A stretch of DNA of 64,000 nt from Larus michahellis (taxonomy: Eukaryota > Chordata > Aves > Charadriiformes > Laridae). The notes beneath the pieces were generated by a model. The model saw nothing but the letters and a program-made list of their open reading frames with translations. It was not told the origin of the DNA and searched no databases. Positions 11,900-23,200 of the stretch are shown here, in pieces; position 1 is the stretch's first letter; each line of letters opens with the position of its first letter. The stretch is from assembly GCF_964199755.1 (NCBI RefSeq), contig NC_133896.1, forward strand, positions 98,022,200 to 98,086,199, written 5' to 3'. Made by a program: the position numbers and the translations under genes.

Positions 11900-12533
11900 T
11901 GTTATGGTTTGAAAAATCCATAACAATTTATTGTCGTTTAGACAATTATTCTATCACCCGATGACCCCTCCCCACCTGGGAAGGAGAATCAGGGAAAACA
12001 AGGAAACACGAGGGTTGAAATATAAATAGATTTAATAGGATAAGACAAAATAATTAACAATAATACTAAAGAACCAGTATTGATCCCGATAATAATATAA
12101 GATATACAAGGATTATACTCAGACAAATTCTATCAGCAGGAAACTGCACTCCCAGCAGTGGACAGCAAATGTCAGACACTGTGAGCACTACGGCTTCAGG
12201 AGGAAGGGAGTCCGGCACCGGGGCAGGGAGTTCTCTGGATCGCAGACATCAAGGGAGAGAGAGACCTTCTCAGCAAACTTTCTAATTTATATTGGATGTG
12301 ACGTTCATGGTATGAAATAATCCTGTTGGCCAGCCTGGGTCAAATGCCCAGGCCTCGCTCCTCCTCATCCCCGCACCTGGCAAGGCTCGAAAACACTGAG
12401 ACCTTGAATCCCGCATAGCCTAGTTGGCTATGAAGTAAATATTTTCACAAATTCAGACACCAGAGTCTTCTAAAAGTGCAGTTTTCCCAAGCACTAGAAG
12501 AGAAATTAGTCCTACGTGGCTCAAACTAGGACA
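11900..12533 (-). mobile_element. Solo LTR of an avian endogenous retrovirus
   Basis: On the minus strand it begins TGTCCTAGTTTGAGCC and ends CAAACCATAACA, the TG...CA form of an LTR, over about 634 bp. Inside are a run with the look of a promoter and poly(A) region (AATATAAATTAG, CCTATTAAATC) and long A/T-rich R-U5-like sequence. No primer-binding site follows its 3' end, so I read it as a solo LTR. It is of a different family from the LTRs at 7.5 kb and 38 kb. No clear target duplication was seen. Confidence 0.7.
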
Positions 12534-15500
12534 CAGCCAAAATCATAAGAACAAAGTTGCTGCCTTTTCTCACATTTATGTGCCTTTTTTCCTTCCACGC
12601 TCAGCAAAAGGCAAATTCTATTTTACTTTCCTTCTGGAGAGTTCCTGAGGTATTTGTACCATTTGAGTGCGCTCACATACTGAAAGCGCACTCTGAAGAA
12701 TGGCCTCATGAGAGTGCAGAAAGTTTCTAGCTTACAGAAGCTTTTCTCCAAACAACTTGGCAAGATTTTAAAAGAACTTTTCTTGCACATGTTTTATAAA
12801 TTTCTCCACGATAAACTGCAGGCCAGAACTTGTTAAAAATACTCCACTCTGGTGCATTTTTGAGTGAAACCTATCAGAGTTCATGGTGTGGATAAGGTGT
12901 GATGTTAAAATACTGTTGTCTCTGAGACTGAAGTGTGCATTTAGATGAGCTGCTTGAATCTCGTGCTGAATCAAACATCCTCCAGCGGTGATTCCACTCT
13001 AGATTCAGGCAAAAAGGGACTCGGTCATTAGCAGTAAGGAAAGCAGCAACAGTGCTGAAGGGCTTAGTGGCATCCTTTTCTTCCAAAGTGCCAGCGGTGA
13101 TTTTTTGAGACTGATCTGAAAATCTGAAGAGTTCTGGGCAAGTACAGACAGATTTCAAGCTTCCCTTTTGCAACAGAGGAGCAGGAAAACACAGCCAGCG
13201 TGTCCCTTGGCCAGCAAGAGAGCCTTCTAGTGTACAACAGCCCTGAGTTGTACAAAGGTGAGGCTTTTGATAAAGAAGTTGTTTGAGGAAACTCATACCC
13301 TCTGAAGACTGCTTAGTGGTTAGTAACCCAGCACACAAGGGTTTTGTCCAGTACTACTGCATGAGCTGTGTCGTTATATAAAATGTTGTTCGTTGGGGTG
13401 TGTTCGGGAACATACAAGCGAGAGCTGCGTGTGAGGCCTGTCACTCGTTGAGTTCGGATCACACATGTGCAGGTGGTGCCTCTCTGGCAGACTTGCACTG
13501 ACTGTTAAGATCTTGAAAGATTTTACAATTATTTCCATGTAATGTTATTTATGTGGAAGTGTTCAGAATGTGAGCAATCACTCAAATTGGTCAAATCTAT
13601 CTGGTAAGAATGATTTTCTCTGGAAAATAGTTTCATCCTGTGTGGGAAGCAGTGATTTTCAAAATGCTTTTCACATCACCTGTCTAGGAAGCTAGACATG
13701 AACAAACACGTAGTTTTGGGATAAAACTAATTATTGTTTAATGCTAACGTAAAGTGTAAGGTTATTTTGGTTTTGGAATTTAAAAAATTGTAGTTGAAGG
13801 GTAGGATATTTTCCCCTTTTTCTTTCTTTTAAAACTTCCTATTACCCCTTTTTTCCACTGAAAAAGGTTTGTTCTTGTTGAGAGAGGTAGGGAGCAGGTA
13901 AGATTAATGGAAGAAAATGTGAGAAACCCTGCTTTTCACAGCTTATATCTTCTATCTTGGAAAAAAATATTGCAAGTTTTGAGGTTTTTCTATACTGTCA
14001 AACACCCTTAACCTTGCCTTTTTTTTCCTAATTGAGTGGTGAGATGGAGAGAGAAAATGAGGAGGAAGGCTAGGGAAGGAAAGTTAGAAGTAAAAATTCA
14101 GAGAATAAAATTTTATCTTGTTTCCAAAGGCTGAAAATGTTCCACGAAAACAAAATAAAATGAGTTCTTTTGAAGACAAACAAACCCTGAGCAAACCTGG
14201 AGTACTTAAATCAAAATGTTGCAGGTTCTTTTTCTTATGCAGTTTTTGGAGGAGAAATCTAGGTTGACTGACTGACTGTATCCGTTCAGGGAAACAGGTT
14301 GAGCTGACGTAACTCCTTCTACCCCAGCCAATTCCCTGGAAACAGCAGTTGGGCTCCAGGGGACAACTCTAGGGACTGCTGTTTTGGAAAGGACCAAGCC
14401 ACGCATCAGATCCTGTGAGCAGCCTGGAACTGCTGCCCCTAGGCAGAGCGTGCCATGGGAACTCCAAGGTTTTACTTTTTCCTCCCACCTCTGCTCAGAT
14501 CGGTAAGAAGATGCACTACGCCTCATTCTGGCAGGGATATCCTCTTATTACCTGCTACTGAGCCATGTGCCAGCGGTACTGAGGGGCTGCTAAGAGCTAA
14601 ATGAGGGGGAACTGTGTGTTTCTGTTTGCTTCCCCATGGCAACTTGTCTATCGGTTGTTGTTTCGGCTCATTTCACTCTAACCATGCTATTTTAAGAGAC
14701 GAGCAGTTCCTTGCAAATGGCTGAGATAGGTGCCAATATTAACGGGAGCCGATTCTTTCTACTTAGAGTTTTGCTTCAAGCTGAAGTGTGGTGAAATGGC
14801 AATTGTCATCTTTTTTTCTTCTTTTTTAGTAATAAACCTGCCAACAAAAGAGAACGTGGAGATGCTGAGGAGCGACAGCCTGAGAACAATTGAAAGGAAA
14901 TTTTGCTAGACCCAGAAGATTACCAGAAAGCAGCAAACCACTGATGCCAAATAATAGGGGACCAAAATGTTTAGCTGCGTTTTACAGAGAGATGAGTAAT
15001 GTTATAGCTTTTGTAGCTATGTTTATTAAGCTGTGATGATGAAGGCAGTAATAAAATTCTGTGGTTCAGGGAATCTGTCCTGGGGCTGAGAGGAACCCAT
15101 CCTTGCCCACCCAACTGTGTGTAGCCAGATGCCTTCTGAGGGCTTTTATTTTGCGTCCTTGAGCGCTGACCCCGGCTAGGAGGCAGAATATACAATTGCA
15201 CAGGTGGGAGGTGTGCATCAGGCCATTTGGAGAACAAACTGTAGGTGTAGAGTAGGAAGCCCTAGCAGTGATAGCAATGTGCTGGAGATGAAGGGAGTGG
15301 AGCACAGGGAAAGGGAAAGGCAAAGCAGGTAGATAGAAAGACAGTGTGGGATAGATTGAGTAGCAGAAGAGCAAATAGTTTAGAGAAGGATTGGCAAAGC
15401 TTTAAGAATAGTAGCCCTGAGTGAAGCTTTAGATAATTACTTGGAATGTAATAGTTTTATTTTCTCCTCCTGTTTAACATTTCTTCTGGCTGGACCGCAA

Positions 15501-15789
15501 AGTGCAGCTTTTATTAAACCACAGAAGTGGCTCCAGCTCTTATCTTGCTAGGGGAAAGAAAGTGGCAGAGGTCAGCAGCTGAATATGTTTGGGCCAGGAA
15601 ATTAAAAATAAGGACAGCACTGCAGGTAAAGGATCTCTTTGTCAAGATGGTTTTCAGGAAAGGCTGGGGCCTGCCCCTCGAGGGTAGTGGCAATTGGGGA
15701 ATTCTGTGGGGAGAGCAGCCTGTGGGGGGAATGGACACCTCAGCAGTGACTGGAGCTCTGCCACGCTGCTGCGAGTACACGGGAGGGGT
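12534..15789. other. Intergenic stretch upstream of SLC19A2
   Basis: I recognise no gene. The minus-strand frame 12874-13338 (154 codons) has no domain or membrane pattern and looks like chance. Confidence 0.5.
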
Positions 15790-16523
15790 GTCAGTCTTGC
15801 TCTCTGCGCCAGGTGCACTTGGGTCACAACAACACCATGCAGCGCTACAGGCTTGGGGAAGAGTGGCTGGAAAGCTGCCTGTCAGGAAAGGACCTGCGGG
15901 TGTTGGTCAAGCGTGCCCAAGGTGGCCAAGAAGGCCAGCAGCATCCTGGCCTCTATCAGGAACAGTGTGGTGAGTAGGACTAGGGAAGTGATCGTCCCCC
16001 TGTACTCAGCACTGGTGAGGCCCCACCTCGAGTACTGCGTTCAGTTTTGGGCCCCTCACTACAAGAAAGACATTGAGGTGCTGGAGTGAGTCTAGAGAAG
16101 GGCAATGAAGCTGGTGAGGGGTCTGGAGAACAAGTCTTAGGAGGAGCAGCTGAGGGAGCTGGGGTTGTTCAGCCTGGAGAAAAGGAGGCTGAGGGGAGAC
16201 CTTATCACTCTCTACAACTACCTGAAAGGAGGCTGTAGCGAGGTGGGGGTTGGTCTCTTCTCCCAAGTAACAGGAGATAGGACAAGAGGAAACGGCATCA
16301 AGTTGTGCCAGGGGAGGAAAATTTCTTTGCCAAAAGGGTTATCTAACACTCTAACAGGCTGCCCAGGGAAGTCGTGGAATCGCCATCATGGGAAGTATTT
16401 AAAAGACGTGTAGACGGGGTGCTGAGGGACATGGTTAAGCGGTGGTTTTGTCAGAGTTAGGTTAATGTTTGGACTCGATGACCTGAAAGGTCCCTTCCGA
16501 CCTAGGCCATTCTATGATTCTAT
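15790..16523 (+). mobile_element. CR1 LINE, 3' part, ending near the SLC19A2 island
   Basis: About 0.7 kb of well-kept CR1: CTACAGGCTTGGGGAAGAG, GGCCAAGAAGGCCAGCAGCA, GTACTGCGTTCAGTTTTGGG, TTCAGCCTGGAGAAAAGGAG and AGGCTGCCCAGGGAAGTCGT in order. It ends with the diagnostic ATTCTATG-type 3' repeat (CATTCTATGATTCTAT). The left limit is uncertain by a few tens of bases. A short stretch near 15905 is missing compared with the usual CR1. Confidence 0.9.
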
Positions 16524-16629
16524 AGCCCATAAAACACGCTGACCCTTCCTTTGAGGGGCCTCCCACTACACGCCCTTCAGGTAAGGAAGACAGCGCGCAA
16601 ACTCAATGGAGAACCCCATTTCCAGGCGG

Positions 16630-17250
16630 CACTGCGGGACGGGGCAATGTCCCGCCGCACCTCCTCCCGCCCGCCCGCAGCTCCCGGGCCCTGCGCCCGC
16701 CGCCGCCTCCGCGCACGTGTGCTGCGCTCCCGCCGCAGCCCTCCCGCTGCCCACGCTCCCCCCCGCTCCTCATTGGGCCGGCTTTCCCGGGAGGAGGCGG
16801 CCACACCCAATCAAAGGGCAGGTCGCAGCCCCGCCTCCCGCCCGCCGGCGAATGGCCTTGAAGAGCAGCCCCGCGGGCCGGTGGCTGGAGGTGCCTTTCG
16901 GGAGCGGCGGGAGGTGACCCGGGACGGGCCTGCGGTCGCCATCCCCCGCCGGCCCGGCCCCGGGAGCGCCTCCGGCCGGGCCCCGGCGCAGCATGGCGGG
17001 GCCGTGGGGGGGCCGGCTGACTCGGCGCTCCTCCCAGGTTGGCGGCGGGTGCTGCTGGGCGCTGCCCACGGGGCTGCTGTGCGCCTACGGTTTCTTCTGC
17101 AGCGTGCGACCCTCGGAGCCCTTCCTCACCCGGTACCTGCTGGGGCCGCACAAAAACCTCTCCGAGACCCAGGTACTGCGTCCCGGGGCACCTCGCCCCC
17201 TTGGCCCGAGTGTTTTCCATTCGGTGCGTGGATTACCGCTGGCTCTTCCC
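16630..17250 (+). promoter_or_regulatory. SLC19A2: CpG island and promoter of SLC19A2
   Basis: GC- and CpG-dense stretch around the first coding exon. An inverted CCAAT box (ATTGG, 16772-16776) and a direct one (CCAAT, 16807-16811) lie 180-220 bp before the start codon, and no TATA box is visible. This fits a TATA-less housekeeping promoter. The transcription start is not defined by sequence alone. Confidence 0.7.
16993..17172 (+). CDS. SLC19A2: SLC19A2 coding exon 1
   Basis: Residues 1-60. ATG at 16993, donor CAG/GTACTG. Carries the first membrane segment ([12 protein letters not shown]), [14 protein letters not shown] and the NLS glycosylation site at Asn55. Confidence 0.94.
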
Positions 17251-20200
17251 TCCCCCAGGTGTTCAACGAGATTTACCCGGTGTGGACTTACTCCTACCTG
17301 GCGCTGCTGTTCCCGGTGTTCCTGGCCACGGACTACCTGCGGTACAAGCCCGTGATCCTGCTGCAAGGCCTGAGCCTCATCGTTACCTGGTTCATGCTGC
17401 TGTATGCCCAGGGGCTGTGGGCTGTCCAGTTCCTGGAGTTCTTCTATGGGATGGGGACCGCCACCGACATTGCTTATTACTCCTACATCTACAGCGTCGT
17501 CGATATCAACCTGTACCAGAAGGTCACCAGCTACTGCCGGAGTGCCACCCTGGTGGGCTACACAGTGGGCTCGGTGTCCGGGCAGGTCCTTGTGTCCGTG
17601 GCAGGGTGGTCCCTCTTCAGCTTGAACGTTATCTCCTTAACCAGCGTATCCATTGCCTTTGGCACAGCGTGGTTCCTGCCAATGCCACAAAAAAGCCTTT
17701 TCTTTCACCATGTCTCAAGTCAGCAGCTCGGTTGGGAAATGAAGGTCATGGACTGTAAAAATGGCTCTGCTGTCCAAGATCATCCTGCCGTGCAGAGGGC
17801 ACCTGGCTGGGAGGATGAGACAAAAGTTCCCTTAAACGGGGAGGGTCATTCAGCAGAGAAACAGGTGAGATGTGCCCTGGGTTTACATAAGTAGGAGATA
17901 CAATACTGATGTGGCTGTTGTGCATGCTTATGTGTGTATATGTGTGCATACATATATGTGCGCATATGTATGCGCATATGTGTACACAGCAGTAGAGGTG
18001 TAATATCCAGTAGTGAAAAGTATACTTTTGCTTATCCCGCTTCCTTATTTATAGCACAGGGAAACTTATTCCTGGCTTTGTTTTGCTGATGAAGTGTGAT
18101 AGGCTGCTCCTTAGATTTATGAGGTTGTTCTGCATATCTCACAAGGCTGTGATTAAAATTCTCTGGGCATCAAATTGCCGTTCAATGGTACAAACCAAGG
18201 GACGTTTCTAGGGCACTAAAAATTGTTTATATGTTCAAATTCTGTATGTGGTTCTGGATGCGCCCTGTGACTTGCAGAAAAGAGGCAATTCTTCCTGCAC
18301 TGGCATTTTGAAAATACTTGTTACTTCAACTGTTGTGCAAGTCATACACTAATAAGCTATGTAGTAATTGGGTTTTATCTTATGATCCTGGAAGGAAACT
18401 GGTCCAGGAAGCAAACTGCGGTAGTCCTTGAGGGCACTTAAAGGCTGACATTGATTAGTTATAAATGGATGGAATACGGATAAATTGCAGGAAACACCTT
18501 TGCGTAATAACAGCTTAATGCAGCCCATGAGGGCACCCTGACTCCTGGCTTTTGTTGGCTGCGTAACCTCTAACAAAGTCACTTGTGTGGAAACAAGCGT
18601 GCAGGTGCCTTTGTTCGGTGGCAGGATGCGTTGGGTCCCAGGAGGTGATGAGGGGGCAGCCTCCGATTTTGAGGCCTGATGCGTGTCTGTAGTCGCTTGC
18701 TGGGCAGGTCTCTGCCGCCCTGCTCCAGGTTGTGCAGATGTACGGAGAGCCTGTCACGGGAGGGGGATTCGGGGCCCTAGGGGAGAGGTCAGCTTTGCTC
18801 TTTGGTCAGGAGGAGGCTGTGCTCGTTCTGAGAACAAGCCAGAAGGCAAGTGTGGCTGTTGGTTTAGTCAGCTAATGGGTATTTCACTTAGCAAGTAAGC
18901 CCCAGTTAGCTCAGTTGGGGGAGGCTGCATCCGGCACTGCTTTCAGCTTCCTTTCGCTACAGCTGGGAATTAAAGGTATTAACATTCCAGGGACCTAATC
19001 CTGCCCCATCCAGCCCAGTCTTGTGTGGGCAAAAGTATCTTTAACCATGTTATACTTGCATACTGAACGGTATTTGTTAAGACAAATTCTGTACCAATAA
19101 TGACTAAGGCATTAATATCATTTACCTGTCCCTTTTGTTTATCTTACTCCTATCCTGTGAGAGCAAGGGTGGTTCCAAACTCATGGTGAAAACTTTAAAA
19201 AAGGAGTGAGTACACTTGCATAACTATCCGGAGTTCAGTTAGACCAGGTGCTAAAGCTGAGAAGCACTGGAGTGTGATGATAGTCCTTCTTACTAACATA
19301 ACTGCAGCCATATTTCACGAGCATAAATGAGTGGCTGTACGAATAATTGTACTGAAGAAGCATTGCCAGGTGGTGGGAGGGTGGACGGGCTTATCAGGCA
19401 AGTGCTTGGGTTGAATGTGGTAAATCAGTTTTTGCAGCATATGTGACAGTTCCTTTCCCTGGTTTTCCTGCGCCTAATCTTGAGCTTCGTGTGAAACCTT
19501 TGGTGTGGGAGTTAACATTGCTAAACTCACATTGCTGCAAGCTGACCTCTTCACAAGTTGTTCTGTTGGGCTTTGGAGGAGCGGCATCCACGCGCAGAGC
19601 AAGCCTTGTGCCATTGGCAAAGCACCAGCAGGACTGTCTGGTGTTTAATAAGGATGCTCAGAAACCAGTGACGCTTCAAGGGGTGGAAAAAAGGGTGTTC
19701 AGGACAGAGTTAGGTGATGGTCTTTGGGGATTTCAGTAGAAACGCCTTAAAATTAGTTTTATTGTTCACGGAGTATAGTCTTTCCCGTGCACTGCATGAT
19801 TCCCTCAGGGAAAGGGCGCACTGCCAAGATCCCAAAGTTGCTACAGCTGTTTGGAAACTGCTCCAGAACTGGTGTGGAACAGCACAATGTGCAGTGGCTC
19901 AATCCCGTGACAGTGCTGTGTGTTTCCATGCAGGGAATCTAAGTTCACGGGTGCTAGAGGTGATGAGTGGGCCTTGGGGCCTCTGCCCAGTGTCACATGA
20001 AGTAACTGCTGCTCTGACTTAGACAAGAAGGGTCTTGCCTGTCTACAAAGACTCTGTACATGTGTACATGCATCTAATAAATATTTTTTTTTCAAACCAC
20101 TTCAAGGGCGTGCCCCCTCCCACACTCTTTCTAGAAAGATTTGGAGGGGAAAGGTTCATTTTTATCTCATGCCATTTGTCAGAGGACATGTATATACGGG

Positions 20201-23200
20201 AGCTGCCGTTTGTGATAGCAGTGTGTGGTGGAAGAAGCTTCTATTTCTCCTCAGATCCCCAGGCAACATCTCTCACCTTCTCAGAGCCTTGGTGAACATT
20301 AACAGGAGTAGAGCAGGGCATAATGAGATTGCTTCCTTGAATATTTATAATCACTGAATGCTAGCACTAAAGAAAATTCAGTTATTTGTGGGGAAATATA
20401 CTCATCAGGTGGCTTTCATGTTCTCTGCGTTACCAAAGTTGGTTGAATTTGGATCAGGACTTAAAAGTGTCAGTAATGCTTTTTGCCTTTAGGATTTGAA
20501 TGACTGGCTTCTGATCCCATCTTGTTAAAGTGGATATCATGTCCCATTCTCCAGTGTCTCTTCTCACTGGTAGCCTCCAGTGGCTCACTTAGTACTTCTA
20601 GCATCTAGCAGTTACTGCTCTCTGCTTGAGAGACAGAGATCAAGGGGTGCTTGGGGCCGAACCCTTTCTCTGCGTGCATGGGGACAACCCTGCTTAGGGG
20701 AGAGCCCAGCTGCTGGGACCATGGGATGGGGAAGCTTTTTATTCATTATTCTGTGGAGGTCTGTGTCCAAGAGTGGTACTTCAGTCGCCAGTGATCAGAG
20801 CACTTGAAAGAGGCAATTTTGCAGAGCAGTGTGGAGTATTTATAACCAAAGACTAACATTTTTCTCGCCTTCCTTCTCCAATCTATGCAGGAGCAGAAAG
20901 TAGACATCGTAAAGGTGCTCAAAGATCTCTGGCGGGACTTCCTGCAGTGCTACTCCTCCCGTACCATGCTCTGCTGGTCCGTGTGGTGGGCACTGTCCAC
21001 CTGTGGCTACTTCCAGGTCATCAACTATGCTCAGGGCCTGTGGGAGATGGTGCTGCCTTCTCACAACGCAGAGATCTACAATGGTGCCGTGGAGGCAGCC
21101 TCGACACTACTAGGTAAGCTGCTGGCATTGGCATCGCTCCCACTCTACTGTGAGAAATGCCTTGTGTCCCTCAAGGTCACCAGAGCGTGGTTTGCAAGTG
21201 TCTTGCATGCAGGAGAGGCGACCTCAGCATTCAGGATGAGTCTTCCCCGACACGCATGGGTACGGTACTCAGTATTGAGTTTGCTGATGCATGCAGCCCT
21301 CATTCCTGTAATCCCATGTGTAGGTGTTTAAAGGAGCTTCCCAAGTCAATCTTCATTCTGAAATATTTGGCAGAAGGCTCCAGGCATGTGGCTGAGTCTG
21401 TGTTCTTGGCTGTCACTATGGCAGTGGCATTATGCTTGTTTTAATCACTCAAAGTCAAACTAAGGTCCTGTGTGTTTATTGCTCTTTTTCTCTGGCAGCA
21501 TAGGGAACACAGGAGGGTTTCCTGTATACATGTAGCGTGCAGTGAGCCACGCTTAGTCATTTCAGCACTGTTAAACAGAAAAGCTATTAAGATGAAAGAA
21601 GTTGCTTGACTTGAAAGGGCCAGGTAGGTCAGTCAACACAAACATTTTTTTTTTTTTTTTAAGTTGTTTAATACTGTTCCATTACCAGAACTAGGGCGAT
21701 ACCTTTCTAATATAGCTAACATACCCTTGCAGAGGCTCTCTAGGTGTTGCTGCAGTGTGTTCCTTTTCTTTGATGGAGTCATTGTTCCACTCTCCTCTGT
21801 GGGCATCACCTACTCGGGGACAAAAGAAACCAAGGTGCACAAACAAGGAAGGCTTAGTACTTTCTTGGGCATGCTCAGCCCGCTCTTGGAGTTCACTGGG
21901 AAGCCATGGATGTTTTATAGTTCTAAAAGCAGTCTGAATTCATTAAGGAGCAGTTTATTTATCTCTGACTTCATGCCAAGGTTGCATGTTAGCACAAAAC
22001 TGTCTCATTCCAGCTGATCTATAGATATGTGTTCTTTCCTCTAGGCCAAAGAAGCCAAGCTTTTCTAGTTGTTCTTTGGTAAAGTTAAGCTCTTCATTCA
22101 CTTTGTCATCTTACTAGCCCCTCTTTGTAGCAAAGCTGGTTTGAGCTGCATTCTTTTTGAAGACGGGTGACCAGAGCTGCACTCAGCTTTATACAGCGAG
22201 GCCTCAGACTTTGAAGAACAGACATAGAAGAACATTAACACTCTTTTCTCCCTTTACTAGAAATGCTTTTCCTGATGCATCCCAGATCTGATTTGCCATT
22301 TTCATGGCTCTTAGTCATTCTGTGCTCAGTTATGAGCAGTATTTGGCAGCATTCGGGTAAGATGCTGTTGCCATCCCTGCCTGTACCTGTGCTGCCCTGA
22401 GAAGGGTTTGAGTAGAGCGTGGTGACTCACGTGGCTGTCAGCTTCCTGTCCCAGGCAAGATAAACAGTATTGCTTCTAGTGAGGTCAACTGACTGTTAAG
22501 CTGCATCCCTGCACCTTCTTGGGAATGTGGCAATCCTTTATCAGGTTGGGATGTGGAACCACTGAGTCAGCTGTAGGTGTCTAATTGCAGGACACAGATT
22601 GTATATCTTGTCATAATTACGTGTCAGGCTGCTATAACCTTGAGACATAGGGGGAATGAGATCCCCAGAGAGTGATGTCTGTTCCCAAATTTCAGAATTG
22701 CTGAGACAGTAGAAAGAAGGCTCTAGGACTTAGCTTGATCTGAAAGGTCCCTTCCAACCTAGACAATTCCATGATTCAATTTGCATCTCAAGGTTTTGCT
22801 ACTGGGGAGACAGCCTTTCAAAGAGCAAAATGTGAGTCAGGTAGTGTCACAGCAGGCACTGGAAAGAAGAGTTCGGTGAGGGGAAATAAATTCATTTCCC
22901 TTGGCATAGCACAAACTTCTTCACTGGTCTGCAAGATTGATGTGAGGTCTGACAGGGTTGCAGGCTTGTACACGCTGGTGCTTCATAAGGAGTCTTCGTG
23001 TTCTTGAAGGATTTTTAAGATAGCAGGCCAGCTGAGGGCTACAAAGAGCTTAGATGCTGCACTGTAGCACTTCTGTACAGTGGTCAAATGCTGAATACAA
23101 TCCTGTTTTTCAGAGATCTCCAGTAAACCTCCCTTTGTCAGTATGCTGTTTGTGTAGTTTGCTGTGTACAGCACCATCGTTATGCTGTTAGTTGCTCTTT

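Noticed and set aside
12874-13338. A 154-codon minus-strand frame in the F5-SLC19A2 gap
   Set aside because: No domain, signal peptide or membrane pattern, no splice context, and an adjacent frame is open as well; chance is likely.
16551-17894. A single 447-codon open frame that reads through the SLC19A2 intron 1
   Set aside because: Before 17259 its frame is not that of exon 1, and the Pro/Arg-rich product does not match the transporter. The spliced model matches human over its full length.
18897-18970. TAGCTCAGTTGGG, resembling a tRNA D-arm
   Set aside because: No anticodon arm, T arm with GGTTCGA or closing acceptor stem follows at the right spacing.
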